From Deefgea piscis (GTDB lineage: Bacteria; Pseudomonadota; Gammaproteobacteria; Burkholderiales; Chitinibacteraceae): a stretch of 64,000 bases of DNA. The notes beneath the pieces were generated by a model. The model saw only the letters and a list, made by a program, of their open reading frames with translations. It was not told the origin of the DNA and did no database searches. The stretch covers positions 1,798,001 through 1,862,000 of the forward strand of contig NZ_CP054143.1 of the NCBI RefSeq assembly GCF_013284055.1. The letters are read 5' to 3'. The translations under genes and the position numbers were made by a program. Of this stretch, positions 36,308-45,292 are shown piece by piece; positions within the stretch are counted from its first letter, which is position 1, and each line of letters starts with the position of its first letter.

Positions 36308-38083
36308 TCATTTATTGCGGTAAACCGTATTGCGCGAAATGCCCAGAGCGCGGGCGGCGGCCGAGATATTGCCATGGTGCTCGCTAATCGCCGCTTGAAT
36401 GGCTTGCGTTGAGAGCGTGTGTAAATGTTTTGCTTGCTGATGGTTGGCCGCAATCGCGTCGATAAAATCATCCGGAAAATGCGCAATATCGAGTTGCTTT
36501 TCATCGCCAGCCAAGACCGCTGCAGTGCGTAATACCGTGTAGAGCTGTCTAAAATTGCCCGGCCAATCGTAGTTTAAGCACAACGCCAGCGCGGCAGATG
36601 ACAGTTCTTTTTGGCCTAAGCTATGCAACATTTTGCGGATCACAATCGCCAAATCCCCACGTTCGCGCACCGGTGGTAGTTTTACGGTGAGTCCTTGAAT
36701 TCGATAATACAGATCTTCGCGAAACAAGCCTTGCGCCACTTGCGCGGCTAAATCACGGTGGGTGGCGCAAATCAGTGCCATATCTATGGCAATTGAACGA
36801 TCACTGCCCAGCGGCGTGATTTCTCTTTCTTGTAACACCCGCAGTAAGCGCGCTTGCAAAGCCAAGGGCATATCACCAATTTCATCCAAAAATAGAGTCC
36901 CGCCATGCGCTTGAATGATTTTGCCGTGGTTGCCACTGCGTTTGGCGCCAGTAAATGCGCCTTCTGCGTAGCCAAATAATTCAGATTCAATCAGTGATTC
37001 AGGGATCGACGCGCAATTGACGGCAACAAAATTCTTGCTCGCTTGCGGTGAGTCTTTATGAATGGCTTGCGCCAGTAGCTCTTTGCCGCTGCCGGTTTCG
37101 CCGGTAATTAAAATCGGAATGCCATGGCCTAATACTTTGCTGACGCGCTCAATAATCCGGGCCACTTGGCTGTCGCCGGTATTGAGGTAATTTAAGTGTG
37201 AAAAACGTTTGCTGAGCGTCGCTTGCGGCGTGTTCGCAAAGCGGGCAATGGCCGCAATACGCATGCCATTGTGCAAAGTGAGTGTCAGCTGCGCAGGATT
37301 AACGCGGCAGGCGCTGAGGATGTCGTTGATCGATTGTTGGCGCGCATCAAAACAATGAACAAATGGCATTGGCGCAGCAGCACCGAGCTGAAACAGCGCG
37401 CTTTGATTGGCGGCCAAGCAGTGTCCATCGACATCAAACACCAAAATGCCTTCCATCGCTGTGCCCATAAATTCAGCTCGGCTATGAAAACTAATATAAA
37501 GGGCATTACGAAAGGTGTGATACAGGATTTTATTTTCTAATTCTTGTGCTGACATTTTAATTAACGACAGCGTCGATGCATGGTAACTGCGGTAATCGCC
37601 GGTTACATCAATCACGCCAAGCAAGCTGGAATCGGGACTAAAAATCGGCACGCTGGCGCAAGTGAGGACTTGATTGGCGCGTAAAAAATGTTGCTCGGCA
37701 TGGACGGTGATGGCGCGTTGCTCGGCCAATGCTGTGCCGATGGCGTTGGTGCCCTGATATTGCTCACTCCAAATTGCGCCAGGCTTGAGGGCGACTTTGT
37801 GGTTTTTGGCTAAAAACTGATCTTCACCCAAGGCATGCAGCACCAGCCCATTGGCGTCAGTGAGCACAATCGTGCTGTGACTTTTAGCGATTTGTTGGTA
37901 GAGCGTACTCAGTACCGGCAAAGCTTGTAGATAAAAACCACGCTGCTCTTCTTGCTGCGCTTGTAGTTGCTTGGCCGATAAAATCACATAGTCAGCTTGC
38001 GTCACCGCATCCAAACCATATTGCTGTGAGCGTTGATGCGCTGCCAATAAATGCGGCGATTGGCTGAGTTCAAATTGATCCAC
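36308..38083 (-). CDS. Sigma-54-dependent transcriptional activator (AcoR-like)
   Basis: The 591-residue protein has a GAF-type sensor (about 55-185), a PAS-like segment (about 195-290), an AAA+ domain (about 305-530) and a Fis-type HTH at the C-terminus (NISAAARALGISRNTVYR). The AAA+ part keeps Walker A GETGSGKE, the sigma-54 contact loop GAFTGA, Walker B GTLFLDEIGDM and R-finger region. It is an AcoR-like activator, a group that often controls alcohol, acetoin or aldehyde metabolism. GTG 38083 with AAGGAGC is the start. It is divergent from the aldehyde dehydrogenase operon with a sigma-54 promoter, its obvious target. Confidence 0.9.
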   Translation of the reverse strand: MDQFELSQSPHLLAAHQRSQQYGLDAVTQADYVILSAKQLQAQQEEQRGFYLQALPVLSTLYQQIAKSHSTIVLTDANGLVLHALGEDQFLAKNHKVALKPGAIWSEQYQGTNAIGTALAEQRAITVHAEQHFLRANQVLTCASVPIFSPDSSLLGVIDVTGDYRSYHASTLSLIKMSAQELENKILYHTFRNALYISFHSRAEFMGTAMEGILVFDVDGHCLAANQSALFQLGAAAPMPFVHCFDARQQSINDILSACRVNPAQLTLTLHNGMRIAAIARFANTPQATLSKRFSHLNYLNTGDSQVARIIERVSKVLGHGIPILITGETGSGKELLAQAIHKDSPQASKNFVAVNCASIPESLIESELFGYAEGAFTGAKRSGNHGKIIQAHGGTLFLDEIGDMPLALQARLLRVLQEREITPLGSDRSIAIDMALICATHRDLAAQVAQGLFREDLYYRIQGLTVKLPPVRERGDLAIVIRKMLHSLGQKELSSAALALCLNYDWPGNFRQLYTVLRTAAVLAGDEKQLDIAHFPDDFIDAIAANHQQAKHLHTLSTQAIQAAISEHHGNISAAARALGISRNTVYRNK

Positions 38084-38191
38084 AACAAGCTCCTTGCAAA
38101 GGATGAATCAGGGATTGATCTGGGTTGATTGTGTGGCGCAAAGACTGAGATTTATTGTGTGTCTGTCCGATTAAAAAACGCAACACTTGCT

Positions 38192-38231
38192 GCTGTTGGA
38201 CTGTAACAGCTGTGCAGTACAGTTGTTCCAA
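38192..38231. promoter_or_regulatory. Putative enhancer (UAS) for the sigma-54 activator
   Basis: Overlapping inverted repeats lie here: GCTGTT (38192-38197) with AACAGC (38205-38210), and TTGGA...ACAGCTGT (38196-38213) against ACAGTTGTTCCAA (38219-38231). They lie about 80-120 bp upstream of the -24/-12 promoter, the expected place for activator binding. Confidence 0.5.
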
Positions 38232-38312
38232 ATTGACACAATTTAGGTCTTTTATTTAGCGAGATAAAAAAATAAACCCAATGAAATCATAGGTTAAGCG
38301 TGATTTAAAAAC

Positions 38313-38329
38313 TTGGCATGGCTTTTGCA
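38313..38329 (+). promoter_or_regulatory. Sigma-54 (-24/-12) promoter of the aldehyde dehydrogenase operon
   Basis: TTGGCATGGCTTTTGCA matches the consensus YTGGCAYGRNNNTTGCA at every defined position, including GG at -24 and GC at -12. The transcript would start near 38340 and have a leader of about 135 nt. Confidence 0.88.
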
Positions 38330-38476
38330 ATTCATTGTTGGCGCAACAGTCAACGGGCAGTGAATCAAAGCGGCTCCGCATGCTTTGAGCCGATGATGCT
38401 CAACGGTATTGGGAGCAACTGTTGGCGCGGGATTGAGTGCAGTTTTTATATTTCCTCGCTTAGGAGTGAGAGCAAA

Positions 38477-39997
38477 ATGAACCATGCTGAAATGAAGTTT
38501 TTGAATATTGCATTTCCTTATCGTCAGCAGTATGGCAATTTTATTAATGGCACATGGCAAGCGCCGCTTGATGGCGAATATTTTGACAATATCACGCCGA
38601 TTACCGGACAAGTTTTTTGCCAAGTGGCTCGATCGAAAGCGGCAGATGTTGAAATGGCGCTCGACGCCGCGCATGCCGCTAAAGGGGCATGGGGCCGTAC
38701 TAGCGCAGCGGAACGCGCTCGCATATTGAATCAGATTGCCGATCGGATGGAGGCCAATTTAGAAATGCTGGCCGTGGCCGAAACCATCGACAATGGCAAA
38801 CCGATCCGTGAAACACGCGCCGCCGATATCCCGTTGGCGATTGATCATTTTCGTTATTTTGCTGGCGCAATTCGTGCGCAAGAAGGCGGTATTTCAGAAA
38901 TTGATCATGATACGGTGGCGTATCACTTTCATGAGCCGCTGGGCGTGGTTGGGCAGATTATTCCGTGGAACTTCCCGATTTTAATGGCCACTTGGAAGCT
39001 CGCTCCGGCATTGGCCGCAGGCAATTGCGTGGTGTTAAAACCGGCTGAGCAAACGCCAGCTTCGATCTTGGTGTTGGCGGAGTTGATTGCTGATTTATTA
39101 CCGCCAGGGGTACTCAATATCGTTAATGGCTATGGTTTAGAAGCGGGTAAACCGCTAGCCAGTAGTAAACGCATTGCCAAAATTGCCTTTACCGGAGAAA
39201 CCACGACCGGTCGTTTGATTATGCAATACGCCGGTCAAAACCTGATTCCGGCCACACTCGAATTGGGTGGTAAAAGCCCGAATATTTTCTTTGCCAATGT
39301 AATGCAAGCCGATGACGCTTATTTTGATAAAGCACTCGAAGGCTTTGCGATGTTTGCACTGAACCAAGGCGAGGTGTGTACCTGCCCATCACGCGCTTTG
39401 ATTCAAGAATCCATTTACGAGCAATTTATGGAGCGGGCGGTGCAGCGGGTGAAAGCGATTCGTCAAGGTCATCCACTCGATGGCAATACCATGATTGGCG
39501 CGCAAGCATCGCAAGAACAGTTTGAAAAAATCCTGTCGTATTTAGATTTAGGCAAACAAGAAGGTGCCAAATGCTTAACCGGCGGTGAGGCAACACGGTT
39601 CGATGGCGAATTGGGCCAAGGGTTTTATATCCAACCAACGATTTTTGTTGGGCATAACAAAATGCGGATTTTCCAAGAAGAAATTTTTGGCCCTGTGGTC
39701 TCGGTCACCACCTTTAAAACCGAAGCAGAAGCGCTAGAAATCGCCAACGACACTTTATACGGTTTGGGAGCTGGTGTTTGGAGCCGAGATATCAATCAGG
39801 CGTATCGTTTTGGCCGTGAGATTCAAGCGGGCCGAGTTTGGACCAATTGCTATCACGCGTATCCGGCCCACGCGGCTTTTGGTGGTTATAAGCAATCGGG
39901 TATCGGTCGAGAAAATCACAAAATGATGCTCGATCATTATCAACAAACTAAAAACTTACTCGTGAGCTATTCCAATCAAGCGCTGGGTTTTTTCTAA
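38477..39997 (+). CDS. aldB: NAD(P)-dependent aldehyde dehydrogenase (AldB/ExaC type)
   Basis: From ATG 38477 (AGGAG at 38462-38466) the protein has 506 residues and closely follows E. coli AldB in wording: [43 protein letters not shown], catalytic Glu in [12 protein letters not shown] and catalytic Cys in [13 protein letters not shown], ending [13 protein letters not shown]. These enzymes oxidise acetaldehyde and similar short aldehydes to acids. The 38318 extension of the frame lies over the promoter and is not coding. It is co-transcribed with the DUF779 gene and probably driven by the divergent sigma-54 activator. Acetaldehyde made by PhnX (48.4 kb) is a possible substrate. Confidence 0.93.
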   Translation: MNHAEMKFLNIAFPYRQQYGNFINGTWQAPLDGEYFDNITPITGQVFCQVARSKAADVEMALDAAHAAKGAWGRTSAAERARILNQIADRMEANLEMLAVAETIDNGKPIRETRAADIPLAIDHFRYFAGAIRAQEGGISEIDHDTVAYHFHEPLGVVGQIIPWNFPILMATWKLAPALAAGNCVVLKPAEQTPASILVLAELIADLLPPGVLNIVNGYGLEAGKPLASSKRIAKIAFTGETTTGRLIMQYAGQNLIPATLELGGKSPNIFFANVMQADDAYFDKALEGFAMFALNQGEVCTCPSRALIQESIYEQFMERAVQRVKAIRQGHPLDGNTMIGAQASQEQFEKILSYLDLGKQEGAKCLTGGEATRFDGELGQGFYIQPTIFVGHNKMRIFQEEIFGPVVSVTTFKTEAEALEIANDTLYGLGAGVWSRDINQAYRFGREIQAGRVWTNCYHAYPAHAAFGGYKQSGIGRENHKMMLDHYQQTKNLLVSYSNQALGFF

Positions 39998-40042
39998 AAT
40001 CCGCTGGGCGATCCTGTGTATGGATCGCTCAGGAGAATTTCA

Positions 40043-40441
40043 ATGACAAATATAGATCTAGTCGTGCCGCGAGTGATCGCCACCGAGGCCGCATTGCAGT
40101 TAATTGATTCGCTAGCGCAGCGGTATGGTGCTTTGCTGTTTCATCAATCGGGTGGCTGCTGTGATGGCAGCGCACCGATGTGTTTTTCGCGTACTGAGTT
40201 TCAGGTGGGGGCGGGTGATGTGTATTTGGGCGATATTGGCGGTGCGCCGTTTTATATGAGTACTTCGCAGTTTGAATACTGGCAGCACACGCAATTAAAC
40301 ATCGATGTGGTGGCTGGAATGGGTGGGATGTTTTCTTTAGAAAGTGGCACCGGACGTCGATTTTTAACGCGTTCGCGCTTGTTTACCGATGAGGAATGGC
40401 AATGGCTTGCTGCGCATCCAGTGACATTTGCTGCGGGTTGA
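40043..40441 (+). CDS. DUF779 family protein
   Basis: From ATG 40043 (CAGGAGAA upstream) the protein has 132 residues with the DUF779 hallmark HQSGGCCDGSAPMCF near residue 35, FYMSTSQFEYW, and VAGMGGMFSLESGTGRRFLTRSRLF. The Cys-Cys...Cys group could bind a metal, but the function is unknown. DUF779 genes regularly follow acetaldehyde-type dehydrogenases, as here (45 bp gap), suggesting an accessory role. The longer frame from 40016 is unlikely. Confidence 0.88.
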   Translation: MTNIDLVVPRVIATEAALQLIDSLAQRYGALLFHQSGGCCDGSAPMCFSRTEFQVGAGDVYLGDIGGAPFYMSTSQFEYWQHTQLNIDVVAGMGGMFSLESGTGRRFLTRSRLFTDEEWQWLAAHPVTFAAG

Positions 40442-40447
40442 CTCAAT

Positions 40448-40490
40448 AAAAACATCCATCAGAGATGCTTGCCCTGATGGATGTTTTTTT
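40448..40490. terminator. Bidirectional terminator between DUF779 and gabD
   Basis: AACATCCATCA (40451-40461) pairs with TGATGGATGTT (40475-40485), flanked by A-run and T-run. It ends both convergent operons. Confidence 0.9.
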
Positions 40491-40515
40491 GGTCAATTTA
40501 ATCGGTTGGAGTGAC

Positions 40516-41976
40516 TTACAAGCCAGCAACACACAGATACTTTAATTCAACATAATCATCGATGCCAAAGCGCGAGCCTTCCCGACCTAGACCTGATTGT
40601 TTGATGCCGCCAAATGGGCCGACTTCATTCGAGATCAAGCCGGTATTGATACCCACCATGCCGGACTCCAGCGCTTCGGCCACGCGGAAAATTCGGCCGA
40701 TATCGCGGCTATAAAAATACGCGGCTAAACCAAATTCGGTGTGATTGGCCAAATCAATCGCTTCGCGCTCGTGGTAAAAACGAAATAGCGGTGCCACCGG
40801 GCCAAAGGTTTCCTCGTGGGCGATTTTCATCGCGGTGGTGACATGGCTGAGCAAAGTCGGTTGGAAAAAACGGCCACCTAAAGCATCTAGACCACCGCCG
40901 AGCAAGAGCTGTGCGCCATGCTCGAGTGCATCGCTCAGGTGTTCTTGGACTTTAGCAATCGCTTTATCGTCAATCAAAGGCCCGAGCATGACGTCTGAAT
41001 CCATGCCATTGCCCACTTTGAGCGCTTGCATTGCGACGCGTAGCTTGTGGCTAAATTCGTCATACACCGCGTCGTGCACCAATATCCGGTTGGCGCAGAC
41101 GCAGGTTTGTCCGGCATTTCTAAATTTGGCAATCATTGCCCCGGCCACAGCGGCATCCAGATCGGCATCTTCAAACACAATAAATGGCGCATTGCCGCCC
41201 AGCTCTAAAGACACTTTTTTAATGGTATCGGCGCATTGCGCCATTAAGGCTTTGCCAACGGCGGTGCTGCCAGTGAAGCTGAGTTTGCGCACAATCGGAT
41301 TACGGGTGAGCTCGCCACCGATTTCGCTGGCCTTGCCGGTAATCACATTAAACACCCCAGCCGGAATACCGGCGCGTAATGAGAGCTCGGCCATGGCCAA
41401 AGCGGTGAGTGGTGTTTGGCTGGCGGGTTTAATCACCATGCTGCAGCCCGCAGCGAGCGCTGGCCCAGCTTTACGCGCAATCATGGCGGCGGGGAAATTC
41501 CACGGGGTAATGGCTGCCGTTACGCCAATGGCTTGGCGGAGGACCAAAATGCGTTTATCCGCTTGTGGATGCTGCAATACATGGCCATCTAGCCGCTTGG
41601 CTTCTTCGGCAAACCATTCAATAAAGCTGGCGGCATAGGCGATTTCGCCTTTGGCTTCGGCCAAGGGTTTACCTTGCTCGGCGGTCATGATTTTGGCGAG
41701 ATCGGTTTGATGCTGCATGAGTAAATCAAACCAGCGGCGCAAAACAATCGATCGCTCTTTGCCCGACCGCGCGCGCCATTCGATTTGCGCCGCTTGTGCG
41801 GCAAAAATGGCGCGTTGTGTCTCAGCAACGCCCATGCAAGGCACCATGGCCACTGGCGAATTATCCGCCGGATTATGAACCGCCAGCGTTGCGCCATCGT
41901 CGGCCGATTGCCACAGCCCGTCGATCAGTGCGTGTTCGCGCAGCAGGGTTGGATCATCAAGTTGCAACATCTGCAT
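40516..41976 (-). CDS. gabD: Succinate-semialdehyde dehydrogenase
   Basis: The 486-residue aldehyde dehydrogenase has ITPWNFPAAMIARKAGPALAAGC, FTGSTAVGKALM, catalytic Glu in LELGGNAPFIVFEDAD and catalytic Cys in NAGQTCVCANRI, the pattern of GabD. It oxidises succinate semialdehyde to succinate in GABA breakdown. ATG 41976 or 41970 lies inside the gabT 3' end (20-bp overlap), so it is coupled to gabT. Confidence 0.92.
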   Translation of the reverse strand: MQMLQLDDPTLLREHALIDGLWQSADDGATLAVHNPADNSPVAMVPCMGVAETQRAIFAAQAAQIEWRARSGKERSIVLRRWFDLLMQHQTDLAKIMTAEQGKPLAEAKGEIAYAASFIEWFAEEAKRLDGHVLQHPQADKRILVLRQAIGVTAAITPWNFPAAMIARKAGPALAAGCSMVIKPASQTPLTALAMAELSLRAGIPAGVFNVITGKASEIGGELTRNPIVRKLSFTGSTAVGKALMAQCADTIKKVSLELGGNAPFIVFEDADLDAAVAGAMIAKFRNAGQTCVCANRILVHDAVYDEFSHKLRVAMQALKVGNGMDSDVMLGPLIDDKAIAKVQEHLSDALEHGAQLLLGGGLDALGGRFFQPTLLSHVTTAMKIAHEETFGPVAPLFRFYHEREAIDLANHTEFGLAAYFYSRDIGRIFRVAEALESGMVGINTGLISNEVGPFGGIKQSGLGREGSRFGIDDYVELKYLCVAGL

Positions 41977-43243
41977 TCCCCTTTAGTGCCGCCTCTAATA
42001 TATCCAGCGCCTCAGCAAAGACCGTGTCTTCGATGGTCAGTGGAAATAAAAAGCGGATTACATTGGCGTAAGTACCACAGCTTAGCAGAATTAAACCTTG
42101 GGCTAAGGCGTGCGCTTGAATGGCTTTGGTTTTGGCAACGTCAGGCTCACCCGTCGCCGGGTCAATTAATTCAATGGCCACCATCGCACCCAAGCCACGG
42201 ATTTGCGCGATGTGCGGCACGGCGCTGGCGATGATTTGCAAGCGCGCTTGGAGTCGATCACCGAGTTGATTGGCGCGTTGATTGAGTTGTTCTGTCTCGA
42301 TCACATCTAATACCGCGTGTGCGGCGGCAATGGCCAGCGGGTTGCCGGCATAGGTGCCACCTAGGCCGCCTGGGCTGGGTGCGTCCATGATTTCGGCGCG
42401 GCCACACACGGCGGATAATGGATAGCCGCCGGCTAATGATTTGGCCAGCGTCATTAAATCGGGCAATACATCGTAATGCTGCATCGCAAACCATTGTCCG
42501 GTACGGGCAAAGCCAGTTTGGATTTCATCGGCAATCAGCAAAATACCGTGTTGATCGCATAATTGCCGCAGCGCGCGTAGCCATTCTGGCGGTGCAATAT
42601 AAAAGCCACCTTCGCCTTGCACCGGCTCAAAAATAATCGCCGCCACGCGCTGCGGATCGACATCGGCTTTAAACAGCTCATTGAGTCTTTGCAGCGATTG
42701 CTCGATGCTCACGCCGTGTAATTCTTGCGGAAAAGGCGCGTGATACACCTCGCCGGGGAAGGGGCCAAAGCCGACTTTATACGGCGTCACTTTACCGGTG
42801 AGCGCCATGCCCATCATCGTTCGGCCGTGAAAACCGCCAGTAAAAGCAATCACCGCGCTGCGAGCGGTGGCGGCACGGGCGATTTTGATTGCGTTTTCGA
42901 CCGCTTCGGCGCCGCTAGAAAAAAAAGCGGTTTTTTTGGCATGCGTCCCCGGTGTTAAGGCATTAATGCGTTCTGCCAAGGCAATATACGATTCATACGG
43001 CACAACTTGATAACAGCTATGGGTAAAAGCGGCGAGTTGCTTTTGCACTGCGGCGCTGACTGTGGGGTGGCAGTGCCCAGTGTTGAGTACCGCAATACCA
43101 CCGGCAAAATCAATAAAACGGCGGCCTTCCACATCCCACAGCTCGGCATTGAGTGCGCGTTCAATAAAAAATGGCGCCATCACGCCCACGCCGCGCGGTG
43201 TGGCCGCTGCTTGGCGTTGGCGCAGGGTTTGATTGTTACTCAT
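41957..43243 (-). CDS. gabT: 4-aminobutyrate aminotransferase
   Basis: The 428-residue class-III PLP aminotransferase has GGIAVLNTGHCHP, FFSSGAEAVENAIKIAR, GGFHGRTMMGMALTGK, EPVQGEGGFY, LIADEIQTGFARTG and the PLP lysine in LAKSLAGGYPLS. It converts GABA and 2-oxoglutarate to succinate semialdehyde and glutamate. GAAGGAG precedes ATG 43243. First gene of gabT-gabD; no regulator is adjacent, and related omega-amino acids could also be substrates. Confidence 0.94.
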   Translation of the reverse strand: MSNNQTLRQRQAAATPRGVGVMAPFFIERALNAELWDVEGRRFIDFAGGIAVLNTGHCHPTVSAAVQKQLAAFTHSCYQVVPYESYIALAERINALTPGTHAKKTAFFSSGAEAVENAIKIARAATARSAVIAFTGGFHGRTMMGMALTGKVTPYKVGFGPFPGEVYHAPFPQELHGVSIEQSLQRLNELFKADVDPQRVAAIIFEPVQGEGGFYIAPPEWLRALRQLCDQHGILLIADEIQTGFARTGQWFAMQHYDVLPDLMTLAKSLAGGYPLSAVCGRAEIMDAPSPGGLGGTYAGNPLAIAAAHAVLDVIETEQLNQRANQLGDRLQARLQIIASAVPHIAQIRGLGAMVAIELIDPATGEPDVAKTKAIQAHALAQGLILLSCGTYANVIRFLFPLTIEDTVFAEALDILEAALKGNADVAT

Positions 43244-43432
43244 GTCGAACTCCTTCGTGATCGCTTAGAGGCTGTTGACGTGATGGGTTTTGAGCGTAAA
43301 CCCAATATCAATAGGTCGTAGGTATTGCCTTCGTGGCCCTATTTATATTCATTTTCATTGAGATACCTACGCTGCTGGCTTTTTTTATCCGTTACCGTTG
43401 TTGTTATTTATAGCTGAGTACTGACGGTATCC

Positions 43433-43462
43433 GTAAAAAAAGCCAGATAAAATCTGGCTTGT
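43433..43462 (-). terminator. hdeA-like gene terminator
   Basis: AGCCAGAT (43441-43448) pairs with ATCTGGCT (43452-43459). On the minus strand it is followed by a seven-T run, ending the hdeA-like gene. Confidence 0.85.
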
Positions 43463-43492
43463 TTGGCTATGCCACTACGGTAATCATGCCAA

Positions 43493-43825
43493 TTACATGT
43501 CGGCTTTAACCTTGGCCCAGCTCGATTTTACTTTGCTCCAGAACGATGATTTCGGGTCTTTTTTGCATTCTTGAATGACCATAGGCACGATTTTTTCAAT
43601 GCCATCGACGTCCATCACTGAATCAACGGGTTTGTTTTTCTTATTAAAGCCTTCAGCAAAATAGACTGCTTTAGGCTGATAGCTTTCATCAACAGCGAGA
43701 AAGTCTTCGCACATCCATTTAGCAACGGGTTTTTTGGCGCTCGCCGTACCGCTGGCGGTGGCCGCAAAAGCGCCTTGTGCGGCAATAGCGATTAATACAG
43801 CAGCAGTGAGGGTTAGTTTTTTCAT
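43493..43825 (-). CDS. hdeA: HdeA/HdeB-like acid-stress chaperone
   Basis: The 110-residue protein has a signal peptide (1-21) and the HdeA pattern: WMCEDFLAVDESYQPKAVYFAEGF, then DVDGIEKIVPMVIQECKKDPKSSFW. The two cysteines (MCEDF and QECKK) form the family disulfide. HdeA unfolds at low pH and protects periplasmic proteins. The lysine-rich C-terminus is also typical. It has its own terminator and AAGGATATT leader. Confidence 0.88.
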   Translation of the reverse strand: MKKLTLTAAVLIAIAAQGAFAATASGTASAKKPVAKWMCEDFLAVDESYQPKAVYFAEGFNKKNKPVDSVMDVDGIEKIVPMVIQECKKDPKSSFWSKVKSSWAKVKADM

Positions 43826-44136
43826 CGCAATATCCTTATTGAGACAGATTCAGCAAACAAGCTCAGCGAAAAGGGCAGACCTGAAACGGGTACTGCCTGC
43901 CAACAGACTAGACGATGGGCTGCCATTGCGTGGTGAAAATACCCATTTGGCCTGCTCAACTGCGATTTTTGCTTGAGGCAAAAAATCGCAGTTCAAGTCG
44001 ATCCGATTCGAGCGCTAGGGCCGGAGTGATTACGGATGGCAACGCGGAGTCTATTCGTTACATGGCCTTGTCATTTTTCTTTCGTCTAGACGTCATCAGC
44101 ACATCGTATAATGGCGTAGCACCTTAGAGGATGACC
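43826..44136. promoter_or_regulatory. hdeA-phnF divergent region: long hairpin and CTAG palindrome
   Basis: AACTGCGATTTTTGC (43958-43972) pairs with GCAAAAAATCGCAGTT (43978-43993) with a single bulged base, a very stable stem with no gene on either strand to explain it. CGTCTAGACG (44083-44092) is a 10-bp perfect palindrome 45 bp before the phnF start and may be the phnF autoregulatory operator. A half-similar CTAGACG lies near 43908. Confidence 0.6.
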
Positions 44137-44847
44137 ATGCCAAAGACCCCGCCCAAATGGCAGCAAATCGCCACCTTATTAGCTGAAGAAATTGCCCAAA
44201 AAACCTTACGCGGTCAATTGCCGGTTGAGCCGATCTTGGCGCAGCGCTTTGCCGTCAACCGGCATACCGTACGCCGTGCGGTACAAGCTTTAGAAAGCCA
44301 AGGCTTGGTGCGGATCGAGCAAGGGCGCGGCACTTTTGTGCAAGAAGATTTAATTGATTACCAAATGGGGCGGCGCGGGCGCTTTTCGCACAGCTTGGCT
44401 GCGCAAAGCTTGAGTGGGGCAAGCCAAATTTTACGCAGTGACGTCATCATTGCCAGTGATGAGGTGTGCCAGCAACTCGAAATTGCCGCCGGTAGTGAAG
44501 TGTTAAAAATCGAAGCGCTGGATTTCGTTGCCGACCAAGTGGTGGGTGTTTGCACCGAATACCTGCCTTTGCCACGCTTTGCTGGTTTTAATCTACTGCT
44601 GGCCGAGCATGGCGCAATGAGTGAAGCGTTGCGCGCCGCAGGGGTAGTGAGCATGAGCAGAAAGTCATCCAAAATTACCGCCCGCATTCCGCGCGCTGAA
44701 GTGGCCGCGCAATTGGCGCAACCCAAAAGCCAGCCGGTACTGTATGTCGAGAGTGTTTATCAAGACGATCACGGGCAAGTGATTGAGTACGGCATTACGC
44801 GCTTTGCCGCCCATGCGATTCAATTGGTGATTACGCCAGAGGTATAA
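44137..44847 (+). CDS. phnF: GntR/HutC-family regulator PhnF of phosphonate metabolism
   Basis: The 236-residue protein has an N-terminal winged helix (about 5-72: LRGQLPVEPILAQRFAVNRHTVRRAVQALESQGLVRIEQGRGTFV) and a C-terminal UTRA ligand-binding domain (about 95-230, with VESVYQDDHGQVIEYGITRF). PhnF repressors sense phosphate or phosphonate-related ligands. ATG 44137 has GAGG 6 nt upstream; ATG 44131 would have none. It lies 2.9 kb from the AEP locus, separated by an unrelated operon. Confidence 0.85.
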   Translation: MPKTPPKWQQIATLLAEEIAQKTLRGQLPVEPILAQRFAVNRHTVRRAVQALESQGLVRIEQGRGTFVQEDLIDYQMGRRGRFSHSLAAQSLSGASQILRSDVIIASDEVCQQLEIAAGSEVLKIEALDFVADQVVGVCTEYLPLPRFAGFNLLLAEHGAMSEALRAAGVVSMSRKSSKITARIPRAEVAAQLAQPKSQPVLYVESVYQDDHGQVIEYGITRFAAHAIQLVITPEV

Positions 44848-44851
44848 AATC

Positions 44852-45196
44852 CTAGCGCGGGATTTTCATTGACCAATACGCCAAAGCCCAGACGCCATAC
44901 ATGGCAATAAAATAAGCGTTGATCAGCTTCACAATCAGCAGCAAATGGCCGGCCAAACTCTCGCTTGGCCAACTGGCGCTTATGGTATTCACTGCCATTA
45001 AAATCAGCACCGACAGCACCAATTGCCATAAAAATAGCCAGCGATAGGCGAAGCCCTTGGCGTTGCGATAAGCAAACGTGGCTGGATCGGCGCGCTGGAT
45101 TTCGACATACGCTGGAATGATTAAATACCAAAACAGCTGGCGAATAATCGGTTGATCCCAGTGGGTGACAATGGTTTTGGCGGTAGCAAGATTCAT
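44852..45196 (-). CDS. Small hypothetical membrane protein
   Basis: From ATG 45196 the protein has 114 residues with about three hydrophobic helices (QLFWYLIIPAYVEI, YRWLFLWQLVLSVLILMAV, and LLLIVKLINAYFIAMYGVWALAYW) and a basic middle. The frame extends to GTG 45292, immediately after the preceding stop codon, so a longer product is possible. I do not recognise a family. It converges with phnF (5 bp apart). Confidence 0.55.
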   Translation of the reverse strand: MNLATAKTIVTHWDQPIIRQLFWYLIIPAYVEIQRADPATFAYRNAKGFAYRWLFLWQLVLSVLILMAVNTISASWPSESLAGHLLLIVKLINAYFIAMYGVWALAYWSMKIPR

Positions 45197-45292
45197 AATG
45201 GCAAATGTACAAGGCAGGCTATCAGTGTGCCACAGCCCTAGCCGCAATACTTGCCTTGGCGCAAGAAGATGGATTGCGCGAATTCTGGTCAC

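Noticed and set aside
38318-38476. N-terminal extension of the aldehyde dehydrogenase
   Set aside because: The extension covers the sigma-54 promoter; ATG 38477 has a proper ribosome site and aligns with the family start.
44820-45212. Alternative frame of 130 codons overlapping the small membrane protein gene
   Set aside because: It overlaps the end of phnF and has cysteine/histidine-rich, non-membrane composition; the hydrophobic frame at 44852-45196 is better.
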